Source: Lachnospiraceae bacterium
Lineage (GTDB): Bacteria; Bacillota; Clostridia; Lachnospirales; Lachnospiraceae
Length of the DNA stretch: 64,000 nt
Direction of reading: 5' to 3'
Assembly (NCBI GenBank): GCA_017440045.1
Contig: JAFSIA010000062.1
Span: 1 to 64,000, forward strand
Shown: one piece after another, positions 18,874 to 29,709 of the stretch
Layout: each line of letters starts with the position of its first letter
Numbering within the stretch: position 1 is the first letter of the stretch
Position numbers and translations under genes: made by a program
Notes under the pieces: model-generated
Databases searched by the model: none
Told to the model about the DNA's origin: nothing
What the model saw: only the letters and a program-made list of their open reading frames with translations

Positions 18874-19731
18874 CTACCTATTTATATCTCTATGAGAAAT
18901 CTTTATTCCGTAATCACCACTTGAACTGAGAGCCTCATAAAGTTTATTTGCCACCGTAACAGAACGATGATGTCCTCCTGTACAGCCAACACTTATAACC
19001 AACTGATTCTTTCCCTCTGCAATATAATTAGGAACAAGAAACTTTATCATATCAATCAACTTATTTACAAACTCTACAGAAGCCTCAGAGTTCATAACGA
19101 ACTCCTGCACTTCCTTATCATTCCCTGTCATCACTCTCAGTTTCTCTTCATAGTACGGATTAGGCATAAACCTTACATCAAACACCAAATCCGAATCAAC
19201 TGGAATTCCATGTTTAAAACCAAAAGAAACTACGTTTATAAACAAATTGTTAAAGGTCTTATTCTCAACAAATATCTTCTCTATCTCTACTCTTAAATCG
19301 CGAACCAAAAGCTTATCCGTCTCTATAATATAGTCTGCCTTCTTTTTAAGAAAAGACATTCTGTCTCTTTCAGCTGCTATTCCCTCCTCCACTCTTCCAT
19401 TAGGAATAAGTGGATGTGAGCGTCTAGTCTCTTTGAAACGTTTTATAAGAACCTCATCCTTTGCATCCAAATATATAATTTCTATCTGGCTTCCACTAGT
19501 TGCAAAATAGGATAAAACTTCATCCATCTCATCTAACGCTTCACCACTTCTAACATCTATACCAAGCGCAACTCTTCTCATGTCACCCATTGAGTTTCTA
19601 GACAATTCATGAAACTTGCGAATAAGCTGCACTGGCAAATTATCCACGCAAAAATACCCTGCATCCTCCAATATTTTCATTACAGTACTTTTTCCTGCTC
19701 CTGACATTCCTGTCACTATAACAAATCTCAT
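18874..19731 (-). CDS. rapZ: RNase adapter / nucleotide-binding protein RapZ (YvcJ)
   Basis: A P-loop protein of 285 residues with Walker A GMSGAGKST near the N-terminus, VDNLPVQLI, and the C-terminal VSVGCTGGHHRSVTVANKLYE, which binds sugar-nucleotide-like ligands in the E. coli protein. In E. coli RapZ guides RNase E to the GlmZ small RNA; in Firmicutes the YvcJ member hydrolyses nucleotides and its role is less clear. It lies between murB (31 bp) and whiA (10 bp). Confidence 0.94.
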   Translation of the reverse strand: MRFVIVTGMSGAGKSTVMKILEDAGYFCVDNLPVQLIRKFHELSRNSMGDMRRVALGIDVRSGEALDEMDEVLSYFATSGSQIEIIYLDAKDEVLIKRFKETRRSHPLIPNGRVEEGIAAERDRMSFLKKKADYIIETDKLLVRDLRVEIEKIFVENKTFNNLFINVVSFGFKHGIPVDSDLVFDVRFMPNPYYEEKLRVMTGNDKEVQEFVMNSEASVEFVNKLIDMIKFLVPNYIAEGKNQLVISVGCTGGHHRSVTVANKLYEALSSSGDYGIKISHRDINR

Positions 19732-19762
19732 AACATCACCTCAACTCTTAGGTACAATAATT

Positions 19763-20680
19763 CTATTCTGCCTGTATTATCCTTACTTCAGGTTCCAGTT
19801 CCACTCCGAATTTTTCTTTGACTTCTCTCTGACAATGGGCTATGACATCAAGAATATCTTGGGCTGTAGCACCACCTTTATTTACAACAAAACCACAATG
19901 CTTTTGAGACACCATTGCACCACCAACTGTGTATCCTGACAAGCCGGCATCCTGCACCAGCTTCCCTGCAAAATATCCCTCCGGTCTCTTAAAGGTGCTA
20001 CCGGCACTAGGATATTCCAGCGGCTGTTTTTCCTTTCGAAGTCCAGTGCATCTGTCCATCTCCTGCTTGATATCTTCACGTTTACCACGCTTCAAATCAA
20101 ATATTGCTTCTATTACAATATAATTTTCTTCCATTATAATACTATGTCTATATCCCAAGTTAAGCTCATCTCTCTCGAGAATTTTTACCTGACCATTCTT
20201 AACATCCAAGACCTTTGCACTTACGATTATATCCTTTATCTCCGAGCCATAAGCTCCTGCATTCATAGCAACAGCTCCGCCTATAGTTCCAGGTATGCCA
20301 GACAGCTGTTCCATACCAGTTAAGCCTTCTTCATAAGCCATCTTCGCAACCTTTGAAAGCATCGCGCCAGCCTTTGCTATTATCCTGCAATCATATATAT
20401 CTATATCAGAAAATTTGTTGCAAATCTCCACTATAAGACCTTTATAACCAGCATCTGTAAACAACATATTACTGCCGTTTCCTATAATGTAGTAAGGAAT
20501 ATCTTCATGTTCCTTCATAAGGGCGATTATGTCTACAAGTTCGTCCTCTCCCGGAACACTTACATAATACGTAGCATTTCCACCAACACGAAAAGTAATG
20601 TGTTTGTTTATGGGTTCATCTACACACACATTACTCTCTCCTACAATATCAGTTAATTTTTTTAAAAATTCCTGATTCAT
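19763..20680 (-). CDS. murB: UDP-N-acetylenolpyruvoylglucosamine reductase
   Basis: Reduces UDP-GlcNAc-enolpyruvate to UDP-MurNAc with NADPH and FAD, the second committed step of peptidoglycan synthesis. The 305-residue protein has the FAD domain motifs NKHITFRVGGNATYYV and YYIIGNGSNMLFTDAGYKGLIVE, GIPGTIGGAVAMNAGAYG, and the catalytic Ser in PSAGSTFKRPEGYFAG with a C-terminal Glu (ELEPEVRII). It is of the short (type II) form lacking the Tyr loop insertion. It continues the block of cell-wall and sugar genes. Confidence 0.96.
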   Translation of the reverse strand: MNQEFLKKLTDIVGESNVCVDEPINKHITFRVGGNATYYVSVPGEDELVDIIALMKEHEDIPYYIIGNGSNMLFTDAGYKGLIVEICNKFSDIDIYDCRIIAKAGAMLSKVAKMAYEEGLTGMEQLSGIPGTIGGAVAMNAGAYGSEIKDIIVSAKVLDVKNGQVKILERDELNLGYRHSIIMEENYIVIEAIFDLKRGKREDIKQEMDRCTGLRKEKQPLEYPSAGSTFKRPEGYFAGKLVQDAGLSGYTVGGAMVSQKHCGFVVNKGGATAQDILDVIAHCQREVKEKFGVELEPEVRIIQAE

Positions 20681-20758
20681 AAATATCTCCTATATTATGA
20701 AAATATATTATCTAATACTATATGATATTTTCAATATCTCTTATTATGCCAGCATTTG

Positions 20759-21682
20759 TTATATCAGTATCAGTGCAGCTGCACCATATATACCTGCGTC
20801 ATTGCCAAGACTTGCCAACACAAACTTTACATCCTTGCATGGTCTAAATACATTAGTGACAAAATTCTTCTCAATATAGTCAATCAAAAAATGACCAGCC
20901 TTGCTTACTCCTCCGCCTATTACAAAAGCTTGAGGATTCACAACGCATGCAACAGAAGCCAATGCTCTGCCAAGATATATTCCAAGGCGCTCAATGACTG
21001 CCAGAGCATCCTCTTCACCTGCTTTTGCCAAATCTATTACATCCTTTGCACTGATATTTTTCGCTCTATCGCCCATCTGAATCTTTGCCATATTTACTAT
21101 CCCCGTAGCAGAGGCATATTGCTCCAAACAGCCCTTCTTGCCACATGAGCAGCTCACTTCCTCTGTAGGTTCAACCGGCATATGACCAATTTCGCCAGCC
21201 GCTCCTGATGTACCTGCAAGAATCTTTCCATCCAGAATAATACCACCGCCGACTCCTGTTCCAAGAGTAACCATAACAATATTTTTGTAACCTTCACCGC
21301 TTCCCTTATACATTTCTCCTAAAGCGGCAACATTTGCATCATTGGCAACCTTTACAGACAAATCAGGCATATTCATGAGCTCTTTAACCCTGTCAGCCAC
21401 ATTAAATACATCCCAGCCGAGATTTACACATCTGTTAACAGTACCATCTGCAAATACAGGACCAGGAACTCCAATGCCTACACCTATAACATGGTTCTTA
21501 TCTAAGGATAGCTCATCTAACTTGCCATATATAGCTTCCACCACATCCGGCAAAATCTGTTCTCCATTATTCTCTTTTCTTGTAGGTATTTCCCACTTAG
21601 AAATCAGTTTCCCAGCGTCATCAAAACATCCCATTTTAATAGCTGTTCCACCAATATCCACTCCAAAACATACGCTTGCCAT
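20759..21682 (-). CDS. glcK: ROK family glucokinase
   Basis: ATP-dependent glucokinase of 307 residues. The N-terminal phosphate loop FGVDIGGTAIKMG, the sugar-binding and catalytic residues in KVANDANVAALGE, GTGVGGGIILDG, and the ROK zinc motif (His in GEIGHMPVEP plus CSCGKKGCLEQYAS) are all visible. The start is taken at ATG 21682, behind GATGAGG and one base after the hprK stop, which implies translational coupling. It feeds glucose 6-phosphate to glycolysis in parallel to any PTS. The neighbouring hprK and crh-like genes concern the same carbon supply. Confidence 0.93.
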   Translation of the reverse strand: MASVCFGVDIGGTAIKMGCFDDAGKLISKWEIPTRKENNGEQILPDVVEAIYGKLDELSLDKNHVIGVGIGVPGPVFADGTVNRCVNLGWDVFNVADRVKELMNMPDLSVKVANDANVAALGEMYKGSGEGYKNIVMVTLGTGVGGGIILDGKILAGTSGAAGEIGHMPVEPTEEVSCSCGKKGCLEQYASATGIVNMAKIQMGDRAKNISAKDVIDLAKAGEEDALAVIERLGIYLGRALASVACVVNPQAFVIGGGVSKAGHFLIDYIEKNFVTNVFRPCKDVKFVLASLGNDAGIYGAAALILI

Positions 21683-21683
21683 A

Positions 21684-22619
21684 TTAATCCTCATCATCAT
21701 GTTTCATCAGATTTCTCTGAACTCTATTACAAAATTCCTGAGCTGCATTGTAACCCATCTTCTTCTGACGATGATTTACAGCTGCTGTCTCAACGATAAT
21801 AGCGAGGTTTCTGCCCGGACGAATAGGAATTGCATGACATACAACCTTGTTACCAAGGAATTCTGTATAATTTTCCTCGAGGCCGAGTCTGTCATAATCC
21901 TTATCCCTGCTCCACTCTTCAAGCTTAATAACCATATTAATTGATTGTGTTTCCTTAACACTCTCAACACCAAAGAGTGTCTTTACATCTATAATTCCAA
22001 TACCTCTAAGCTCAATAAAATGTCTTGTCATATCAGGCGCTGTACCAATAAGAGTCTCATCTGAAACTCTTCTTATCTCTACAACATCATCTGTAACCAA
22101 TCGATGACCTCTCTTTATCAATTCAAGAGCCGCCTCAGACTTACCGATACCGCTCTCACCCATAATAAGAACGCCTTCACCAAATACATCAACCAAAACA
22201 CCGTGGATAGAAATGCATGGCGCAAGCTCTACATTTAACCAACGAACAAGCTCTGCTGTAAATGCTGAAGTAGCTGTCTCAGTAACGAGAATAGGTACTC
22301 CATATTTATTACCGGCAGCGATAATAGCCTCATCCGGCTCCATATCTCTACAGAATATAATACAAGGAAACTTTTTAGACATTAAAGCATCATATGCCTT
22401 TACTTTCTCCTCTTCATCCATATGTTGGATATATGAATATTCTACATATCCGATTACCTGCACTCTATCTGAATCGAAATGTTCAAAATATCCAACCAGC
22501 TGCAATGCTGGTCTGTTTATATCCGGTATCTTTATTCTAATTCCGGATATATCAATATCAGGTGTACAATTCTTAAGATTGTACATATCTATCATTTTTG
22601 TCAATTTCACACTTGCCAT
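21684..22619 (-). CDS. hprK: HPr kinase/phosphorylase
   Basis: Phosphorylates Ser46 of HPr/Crh when fructose bisphosphate and ATP are high, and removes the phosphate when inorganic phosphate is high. The 311-residue protein has the Walker A loop GESGIGKSEAALELIKRGH, the following catalytic LVTDDVVEI (Asp), the family signature FIELRGIGIIDVKTLFG, and the C-terminal helix IPIRPGRNLAIIVETAAVNHRQK. It is near a Crh-like protein with intact Ser46, its natural substrate. One base separates it from the glucokinase gene. Confidence 0.96.
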   Translation of the reverse strand: MASVKLTKMIDMYNLKNCTPDIDISGIRIKIPDINRPALQLVGYFEHFDSDRVQVIGYVEYSYIQHMDEEEKVKAYDALMSKKFPCIIFCRDMEPDEAIIAAGNKYGVPILVTETATSAFTAELVRWLNVELAPCISIHGVLVDVFGEGVLIMGESGIGKSEAALELIKRGHRLVTDDVVEIRRVSDETLIGTAPDMTRHFIELRGIGIIDVKTLFGVESVKETQSINMVIKLEEWSRDKDYDRLGLEENYTEFLGNKVVCHAIPIRPGRNLAIIVETAAVNHRQKKMGYNAAQEFCNRVQRNLMKHDDED

Positions 22620-22670
22620 ATTTGCACCGTACCTTTCTTCATATTAAAGACAGTATATAACATTTAGTTC

Positions 22671-24521
22671 TTAGACGCTAGTACTTTTAGAGAAAAAAGC
22701 AACTACATTTTCAGCCGCCTGTCTGCTCATCTGAGGTATTTCCATAAGTTCCTCCAGAGTAGCACTCTTCACTTCTTCTATGCCTTTAAAGCGCTTCATA
22801 AGCGCCTTTCTTCTAGTAGGTCCTATTCCTTCTATATCATCAAGAACAGAATGAATCTGCTTTTTCCCTCTAAGACTTCTGTGATATTCAATCGCAAATC
22901 TATGAGCTTCATCCTGTATTCTAGTTATCAAATGAAACATTTCCCCATGAGTATCTATAGGCATTTCCACATTTTCATAATACAACCCTCTCGTATTATG
23001 ATGATCATCCTTTACCATGCCGCAAACAGGAATATTTATCCTTAATTCCTCCAGAACAGACAGGGCAATATTAACCTGACCCCTACCGCCATCCATCATA
23101 ATCAAATCAGGAAGTCTATTGAAGCTGTCAAACTGTTCATCTTCCGCATTTGTTCCATGAGTAAATCGACGAGTCAGCACTTCTTTCATACTAGCATAAT
23201 CATCCGGTCCTACAACAGTCTTAATCTTGAACTTTCTGTAATCCGTTCGCTTCGGCTTACCATTCTCATATACAATCATAGAGCCAACAGATTGAAGTCC
23301 CGATGTATTTGAGATATCATACGCCTCTATGCGATAGTTATTCTTCTGTTCTATAGATAGCATATCGAATATGCTTTTTACTGCTCCTACTGTTCTTTCT
23401 TCCTCGCGTTTAATCTTTTCTTTATCTTGGCTCAATACTAATTCCGCATTTTTCGAAGCAAGTTCAACAAGTTTTTCTTTCTGTCCCTTTTTAGGATTGA
23501 GAATCTTTACTTTAGAGCCCTTTTTAGTGGCAAGCCACTGTTCAAGCAACTCTACATCCTCAATTTCCTCCGACGTAAATAGTTCCTTTGGAACAAACGG
23601 TGTACCGGAATAATACTGTTTAATGAACGATGACAATATCTGACTTCCAGTCTCCATAGGCGCCGTTGTCATATGAAAATGTTCCCTGCCAAGAAGCTTT
23701 CCATCACGGACAAAAAATACCTGCACAACAGCGTCAAAGCCTTCCTCCGCATAGGCGATTATATCTCTATCCATAAATTCGTCTGATGTAATCTTCTGCT
23801 TCTGGGCAATAGCTTTAACACTATTTATCAAATCCCTACATTCTGCCGCCTTTTCAAACTCCATATTTTCCGCATATGCTGTCATTTTATCCTGCAGCAT
23901 CTTTATGACATCGCCAAATTTCCCCTCAAGAATTTTCACTGCTTCAGATACTGATTTTCGGTATTCTTCCACATTTACATAACCCATGCACGGACCATCG
24001 CATTGATGTATATGATAGTTAAGACATGGTCTTCCATTGCCTATATCTTTAGGAAGAGATTTGTTGCAGGTTCTAATATGATAAAGCTTAGTAAGCATCT
24101 CTATTGTATCCTTTACGGCTGTCACACTAGTATAAGGACCATAATACTTATTTTTATCTTTTTTCATATCTCTAGAAAAAAGTATTCGTGGATACTCTTC
24201 ATTTGTGACCTTTATATACGGATACGCCTTATCATCCTTTAGCATCGTATTGTATCTAGGACGATGCTTTTTTATCAGATTGCACTCCAAAATGAGTGCC
24301 TCCAACTCAGAATCAGTCACGATATACTCAAAATAGCTAATGTTTGCTACCATCTGCTGTATTTTTGCAGTCTTTACCGTACTCTCTCTAAAGTATTGGC
24401 GCACTCTGTTTTTTAGGCTTATTGCCTTTCCAACATATATTATTTCATCTTTGGCGTTGTGCATAAGATAAACGCCCGGCGAACCGGGCAGTTTACTTAA
24501 CTCCTCCTGAAGATTAAACAT
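22671..24521 (-). CDS. uvrC: Excinuclease ABC subunit C
   Basis: Makes the 3' and 5' incisions in nucleotide excision repair. The 616-residue protein has an N-terminal GIY-YIG nuclease domain ([31 protein letters not shown]), a UVR motif around residues 200-235 ([13 protein letters not shown]), an RNase H-like nuclease domain ([37 protein letters not shown]) and a C-terminal helix-hairpin-helix pair ([18 protein letters not shown]). Full length. It lies 17 bp downstream of ftsH. Confidence 0.97.
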   Translation of the reverse strand: MFNLQEELSKLPGSPGVYLMHNAKDEIIYVGKAISLKNRVRQYFRESTVKTAKIQQMVANISYFEYIVTDSELEALILECNLIKKHRPRYNTMLKDDKAYPYIKVTNEEYPRILFSRDMKKDKNKYYGPYTSVTAVKDTIEMLTKLYHIRTCNKSLPKDIGNGRPCLNYHIHQCDGPCMGYVNVEEYRKSVSEAVKILEGKFGDVIKMLQDKMTAYAENMEFEKAAECRDLINSVKAIAQKQKITSDEFMDRDIIAYAEEGFDAVVQVFFVRDGKLLGREHFHMTTAPMETGSQILSSFIKQYYSGTPFVPKELFTSEEIEDVELLEQWLATKKGSKVKILNPKKGQKEKLVELASKNAELVLSQDKEKIKREEERTVGAVKSIFDMLSIEQKNNYRIEAYDISNTSGLQSVGSMIVYENGKPKRTDYRKFKIKTVVGPDDYASMKEVLTRRFTHGTNAEDEQFDSFNRLPDLIMMDGGRGQVNIALSVLEELRINIPVCGMVKDDHHNTRGLYYENVEMPIDTHGEMFHLITRIQDEAHRFAIEYHRSLRGKKQIHSVLDDIEGIGPTRRKALMKRFKGIEEVKSATLEELMEIPQMSRQAAENVVAFFSKSTSV

Positions 24522-24537
24522 ACTAACTCTCCTTATG

Positions 24538-26811
24538 TTACTCTTCTGATTTGTCTTTATTCTCTTCTGGCTTAATTCCTTTTATGTCATTAAATATTTC
24601 CATAAATTGAGCACCAGTAATAGTTTCCTTCTCATAGAGATAATCCGCAATCTTTTCAAGAACCTCTAAATTCTCCGAAATAAGTTGCTTAGCTCTAGTG
24701 TAGCACTTCATAAGAAGCTGTCTTACCTCGTTGTCAATTTCAGCAGCTGTCTCATCCGAGCAATTTAACACTGTACGTCCAGCCAAATAACTATCCTCTA
24801 CAGTCTCCAAGCTCATAAGGCCGAAATGCTCTGACATACCATATCGGGTAATCATTGCTCTAGCTAACTCAGTAGCCTTTTCCATATCATTTGATGCACC
24901 TGTGGTAACTGTATCAAAACATAATTCCTCAGCGGCTCTACCGCCAAATAGTGTGGTGATTCTTGTAAGGAGCTCATCTCTTGTCATAAGGTACTTCTCC
25001 TCCTCAGGCACCTGCATAACATAGCCTAGAGAGCCCATTGTTCTTGGAACAATTGTAATCTTCTGCACAGGCTCTGCATTTTTCTCCAGAGCTGTAATAA
25101 GAGCGTGACCTACTTCATGGTAAGCAACCGTCTTCTTCTCTGTAGCATTAAGAATTCTATCCTTCTTTTCCTTACCTGCAATAACCACCTCAACAGACTC
25201 AAGAAGGTCTGACTGAGAGATTGCTGATCTTCCATGCTTTACCGCATTAATTGCAGCCTCATTTATCATATTAGCAAGGTCTGAACCAACTGCACCACTT
25301 GTAGCAAGTCCGATTGCCTCCAAATCAACAGTCTCATCCATAGCAACATTTCTTGAATGAACCTTAAGTATGTCCACTCTACCCTTAAGATCAGGCTTAT
25401 CTACAATAATTCTTCTGTCGAATCGTCCCGGACGGAGCAATGCCTTATCAAGTACATCAGGTCTGTTTGTTGCTGCAAGTATAAGCAAACCCTTCGATGA
25501 ATCAAAACCATCCATCTCTGATAAAAGCTGGTTGAGAGTTTGCTCTCTCTCATCATTGCCACCGCCGTACTTAGAATCTCTGCTCTTTCCAATTGCATCA
25601 ATCTCATCTATAAATATAATACAAGGTGCGTTCTGCTGCGCTGTCTTAAACAAATCTCTAACTCTTGATGCTCCTACACCTACATACAACTCTACAAAAT
25701 CCGAACCGGACAATGAGAAGAATGGCACATGAGCCTCTCCTGCTACAGCCTTAGCAAGAAGTGTTTTACCAGTTCCCGGAGGTCCCACTAAAAGTGCTCC
25801 CTTTGGAAGCTTAGCTCCAATCTTTGTGTATTTTCCCGGATTGTGAAGGAAATCAACTATCTCTGTTACAGATTCCTTTGCCTCGTCTTGGCCTGCGACA
25901 TCTTTAAATGTGACACCCGTCTCCTTTTCCATATACATCTTAGCATTGGATTTTCCAACGCCCATTGCTCCGCCTCGTCCCATCTTCTTAAAGAGCATTC
26001 CCATAAAGAAGTAAATAATTGCAAACGGAACAATATATGCAAGAAGAATATCTACTATAGTCGACTGCGAATCTGATACATCAGCTTTAAACTCTACTCC
26101 TGTAGCCTCGCTTGCGGCTTTAAGCTCTTCGTGGAGCTGTTCTAAGCTGATAGCCGTGGTCCAATAAGTAAATATAATACCTGTATTTGTGGTTTTTGTT
26201 TCCTTTGGAGTTATAACCACCTTGCCTGTGCTTGTTATCTCAACAGATTTAACCGTATTGTCCTCAAGCATCTGCAAAAACTGTGTATAACTAATCTCCT
26301 TAGATGTAGCGCTCTCAAACATGCTGCTCATAAAGTACACCATGAGAATTGTTACAACTGCCGCTATGACAAGGATTGGAATCTTAGAATTCTTCTTATC
26401 ATTCTGGTTTCCTCTGTTACCATTGTTGTAGCCATTATTGTTGCCATTGTTATAACCGTTATTTCCGTTGTTATAACCATTGCCACCATAACCACCTGTA
26501 TTATTGTAATTTGGTCCCTGTCCATATCCGCCCGGACCACCATAACCACCTGGGCCATATCCACCATATGGTCCTCCCGGACCGCCTGGGCCTCCAAAAG
26601 GACCTCTCATACCACCATAAGGGCCATTCTGTCCCGCATAGGGACCTCTATGTCCGTTTACCGGTGGACGATTTTCAAAAGGATTTCTATGAATATCAGA
26701 ATCAGACGACTGACCTTCGTCACCCGCCTGATTATCATTTATATTCTCATCTATAGAATTATTATCCTTAAGATTTTCATTATCATTTTCATTAAACTTA
26801 TTTGTGTCCAT
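24538..26811 (-). CDS. ftsH: ATP-dependent zinc metalloprotease FtsH with long low-complexity N-terminus
   Basis: Membrane-anchored AAA+ protease that degrades membrane and short-lived proteins. At 757 residues it is over 100 residues longer than the usual 600-650. Residues 1-140 are an acidic stretch followed by Gly/Pro/Tyr/Asn-rich repeats ([32 protein letters not shown]). Then come TM1 (about 143-163), a short external domain, TM2 ([20 protein letters not shown]), Walker A GPPGTGKT, Walker [13 protein letters not shown], the [24 protein letters not shown], and the zinc site [10 protein letters not shown]. The catalytic core is complete. The extension sits on the cytoplasmic side by topology. 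Confidence 0.96.
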   Translation of the reverse strand: MDTNKFNENDNENLKDNNSIDENINDNQAGDEGQSSDSDIHRNPFENRPPVNGHRGPYAGQNGPYGGMRGPFGGPGGPGGPYGGYGPGGYGGPGGYGQGPNYNNTGGYGGNGYNNGNNGYNNGNNNGYNNGNRGNQNDKKNSKIPILVIAAVVTILMVYFMSSMFESATSKEISYTQFLQMLEDNTVKSVEITSTGKVVITPKETKTTNTGIIFTYWTTAISLEQLHEELKAASEATGVEFKADVSDSQSTIVDILLAYIVPFAIIYFFMGMLFKKMGRGGAMGVGKSNAKMYMEKETGVTFKDVAGQDEAKESVTEIVDFLHNPGKYTKIGAKLPKGALLVGPPGTGKTLLAKAVAGEAHVPFFSLSGSDFVELYVGVGASRVRDLFKTAQQNAPCIIFIDEIDAIGKSRDSKYGGGNDEREQTLNQLLSEMDGFDSSKGLLILAATNRPDVLDKALLRPGRFDRRIIVDKPDLKGRVDILKVHSRNVAMDETVDLEAIGLATSGAVGSDLANMINEAAINAVKHGRSAISQSDLLESVEVVIAGKEKKDRILNATEKKTVAYHEVGHALITALEKNAEPVQKITIVPRTMGSLGYVMQVPEEEKYLMTRDELLTRITTLFGGRAAEELCFDTVTTGASNDMEKATELARAMITRYGMSEHFGLMSLETVEDSYLAGRTVLNCSDETAAEIDNEVRQLLMKCYTRAKQLISENLEVLEKIADYLYEKETITGAQFMEIFNDIKGIKPEENKDKSEE

Positions 26812-26940
26812 AATACTCCATTCTGCATTTTGCCGTGTTAATCTTTACCAGAATAACTATCTATGAGCATACAATAGGATGCCCGAGAAATCAATATTTA
26901 TGAACAAAAATTCACAACTTTTAGGGATATTTTATCCATT

Positions 26941-28335
26941 TTATTTGTTTATTATAGCCACCATTCGAGTACCGCCGCCAACTCTGTCTTCGACATTGAC
27001 ACTTCCTCCATGATACATAACAATATGCTTAACGATAGACAAACCAAGGCCCGTTCCTCCAACTTCCTTAGAACGACTCTTATCTACACGATAAAATCTC
27101 TCAAAAACGCTTCCCTTATCCTCATCAGAAATTCCTATACCTGTATCTTCTACAACTATCTCCATCTGTTTATTATGCTCTATAATAGAAATATCAACTT
27201 TTCCATTTTCCACATTGTACTTTATGGCATTATCGCACAGATTGACAATCATATCCTCAAGCATATTATAAACACCCATAACAGTCAGCTCTATATCACT
27301 ATCATTTTCCGAAATTTCCGTCCCATCAACCAAGCGTCCTGTAACAGTCAGCTTTATATTTCTTTTCGATGCAAGAACTTCCAGCCTGTTTTTTACAGAC
27401 AATGCAAGTTTAAAAATATCAACCTGCTCCTTCTGCGTATACAAGTCTTCTGCCTCTAATCTCGAAATCAAAATAATATCATTAACGAGACTTATAAGTC
27501 TTCCTGCTTCCTTGTTAATATTTGCAGCAAATTCCGGCACATCCTCCGTCCTTATTATTCCATTCATAAGCATCTCAGATACACCTGATATGGATGTAAG
27601 AGGCGTTTTTAATTCATGAGAAATATTTGCTGTAAAATCTCTTCTAAAATCCTCTCTTTTAGCATGTTCAAGCTTCAATTCTCGAATATTTGTATCAATC
27701 ATAACATTCTGACGCCTGATTCTGGCGAGAAGTGGTTTTATCTCTTCAAATCCCCTGACATCAGCCATGGTTCCGCTTTCCAAATCTATGCCATTCAAAG
27801 GTGCCACAACCGCCTTTGCAGTGTAATTGGCAACTGCATACATTATCACGCAAAGCACTAACAATAATAAAATCATAGGCTGAACTATAGCTATAAGCAT
27901 GTCCATAACAGTATCATAACCACAAGAGACTCTTATTATCGTACCATCGTCCAAAAGTTTGGCATAGTACATAGTTTTCTCAGACAGTGTATCCGACTGC
28001 CTCACAACCTCTGCCTGTCCATTTTTAAGTGCTAATGCTATCTCTTCACGGCTTATATGATTATCCATAGTTGTTTCATCAACCTGACTGTCATATAACA
28101 CCTTTCCATCAGCTGATATCCAGGTAATTCTCGTCCCTTCTGAAGATGAGAACTTATCAAAATAAGACTCTCCAACACTAACAATAGCCTGTGCCACCAA
28201 ATTAGCTTCCGTCCTTAAAGCTTGGCGCATCTGAGATTCTGCACTATCATAAAAGGAACCCATAACTATAAGCGATGCCAGGATAATACCGCAAAGAGAT
28301 GTTATGAATGTGTTTCTAAAAATTCTTTTTGCCAT
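26941..28335 (-). CDS. phoR: Sensor histidine kinase of the Pho system
   Basis: Phosphate-responsive membrane kinase, 464 residues. TM1 (residues 8-26), an external domain of about 110 residues with a Cache/PAS-like look, TM2 (MLIAIVQPMILLLLVLCVIM), then HisKA with the phospho-His in FTANISHELKTPLTSISG and HATPase with N box NLCDNAIKYN, G1 VVEDTGIGISDEDKGSVFERF and G2 GGTGLGLSIVKHI. The start is 2 bases after the phoB stop. The link to the pst-phoU-phoB genes upstream is the basis of the name; the external sensor itself is not diagnostic. Confidence 0.9.
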   Translation of the reverse strand: MAKRIFRNTFITSLCGIILASLIVMGSFYDSAESQMRQALRTEANLVAQAIVSVGESYFDKFSSSEGTRITWISADGKVLYDSQVDETTMDNHISREEIALALKNGQAEVVRQSDTLSEKTMYYAKLLDDGTIIRVSCGYDTVMDMLIAIVQPMILLLLVLCVIMYAVANYTAKAVVAPLNGIDLESGTMADVRGFEEIKPLLARIRRQNVMIDTNIRELKLEHAKREDFRRDFTANISHELKTPLTSISGVSEMLMNGIIRTEDVPEFAANINKEAGRLISLVNDIILISRLEAEDLYTQKEQVDIFKLALSVKNRLEVLASKRNIKLTVTGRLVDGTEISENDSDIELTVMGVYNMLEDMIVNLCDNAIKYNVENGKVDISIIEHNKQMEIVVEDTGIGISDEDKGSVFERFYRVDKSRSKEVGGTGLGLSIVKHIVMYHGGSVNVEDRVGGGTRMVAIINK

Positions 28336-28336
28336 C

Positions 28337-29014
28337 CTACTTACCCTTTACCTTGTATCCTACACCTCTGACTGTCTCTATAATGTTGCCGCCATCACCG
28401 AGCTTACTTCTAAGAGTTCTCACATGAACATCTACTGTTCTACTCTCTCCATCGAAATCGTATCCCCATATTTTTTCTAATATTTCGTCACGCTCAAATA
28501 CCTTTTCACGGTGTTTCATGAGCATCGCAAGAAGTTCAAACTCCTTATATGTAAGCTTAACTTCCTGTCCCTTAACTAATACAGTATGCTTAGCAATAGA
28601 CAAGGTCACATCTCCAGCTATGTATTCTTCCTTGTCACCTTCCGATACGTTTCCACTTCTTCTAAGAACTGCCTTAATTCTTGAAATAAGTTCCATAACA
28701 GAAAATGGTTTAGCCACATAATCATCTGCTCCACTATCCAGACCAATGATTCTGTCGTATTCCGTACCTTTTGCAGTAAGCATAATAACCGGAAGCTTTT
28801 TCGTATCTTCTTTGGTACGAAGCTTATTCAATATAGAAATACCGTCCTCTTCAGGAAGCATTACATCCAACAATAGAAGTTCTGGTGCAGCTTTCTTCAT
28901 AGCATCCCAAAATTCACTTGGTGTCTCAAAGCCCTCAATCTGAAAACCTGCATTTGTGAGTGCATAAATTACAAACTTCTGTATACTTGTATCATCTTCC
29001 AATAAATATATCAT
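28337..29014 (-). CDS. phoB: Response regulator, OmpR/PhoB family
   Basis: A 225-residue two-domain regulator. Receiver domain: acidic pair DD at residues 6-7, phospho-Asp in LLLDVMLPEEDG, Thr in VIMLTAKG, Lys in YVAKPFSVMEL. C-terminal winged helix: LTYKEFELLAMLMKHREKVFERDEILEKIWGYDFDGES RTVDVHVRTLRSKL-type sequence, characteristic of PhoB. It would bind TTAACA-type Pho boxes such as those seen before pstS. It is transcribed with phoR and follows phoU. Confidence 0.93.
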   Translation of the reverse strand: MIYLLEDDTSIQKFVIYALTNAGFQIEGFETPSEFWDAMKKAAPELLLLDVMLPEEDGISILNKLRTKEDTKKLPVIMLTAKGTEYDRIIGLDSGADDYVAKPFSVMELISRIKAVLRRSGNVSEGDKEEYIAGDVTLSIAKHTVLVKGQEVKLTYKEFELLAMLMKHREKVFERDEILEKIWGYDFDGESRTVDVHVRTLRSKLGDGGNIIETVRGVGYKVKGK

Positions 29015-29052
29015 AACTTATCTCCATATCTTTGTAGTATTCTCATTATATC

Positions 29053-29706
29053 TTATACGTAGTCCCTTGTTCCTGTCAAATAAAAATCAACAGATTCAGC
29101 AATATTTGTAGCATGGTCACCTATTCTCTCAAGATATTTTGCAATCATAAGAAGATCGATAAATACTTCACCATCCTTATCTCCCTTTGAAAGAATATCT
29201 ATGAGCTCCTTTTTTATTTTAACAAAAAAATCATCTACAATATCATCATATTCCATTACATATTTAGCAAGCTCCAAATCTTTGTTTACAAAGGCTGCAA
29301 TACTGTCATTTACCATCTTTGTAACAGCTGTTGCCATGGCAGAAAGTTGAATTTTGCCAGACATTTCCTTGCCTCTGACATACTCAGATATTTCAACAAT
29401 ATCAAGAGATTGGTCACCAATTCTCTCCATATCAGAAATCATTCTAAGGGCTGACGACACCATCCTAAGATCTCCAGCCACTGGCTGCTGTTTTAAAAGA
29501 AGTTTCATACACATACTCTCGATATCTCTCTCCATATCGTTAATCTCTTTTTCGATTTCATTAATCTCTTCCAGATTCGTTTTTACATCTGTATGTTCAT
29601 CAAATAGTGAACCTACCGCCATCCTTATGGCTTTTTCGCATTTCTCTCCCATCTCAATGAGACTTTCATGTAAAACCTCTAACTGCTTGTCAAAAAAATT
29701 TCTCAT
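29053..29706 (-). CDS. phoU: Phosphate transport system regulator PhoU
   Basis: Peripheral protein that links the Pst transporter to the PhoR kinase and keeps the regulon off when phosphate is plentiful. The 217-residue protein has two PhoU three-helix bundles with the metal-binding-like repeats DMERIGDQSLDIVE and YLERIGDHATNIAESV. It begins 4 bases after pstB ends, the standard pstB-phoU arrangement. Confidence 0.96.
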   Translation of the reverse strand: MRNFFDKQLEVLHESLIEMGEKCEKAIRMAVGSLFDEHTDVKTNLEEINEIEKEINDMERDIESMCMKLLLKQQPVAGDLRMVSSALRMISDMERIGDQSLDIVEISEYVRGKEMSGKIQLSAMATAVTKMVNDSIAAFVNKDLELAKYVMEYDDIVDDFFVKIKKELIDILSKGDKDGEVFIDLLMIAKYLERIGDHATNIAESVDFYLTGTRDYV

Positions 29707-29709
29707 ATC

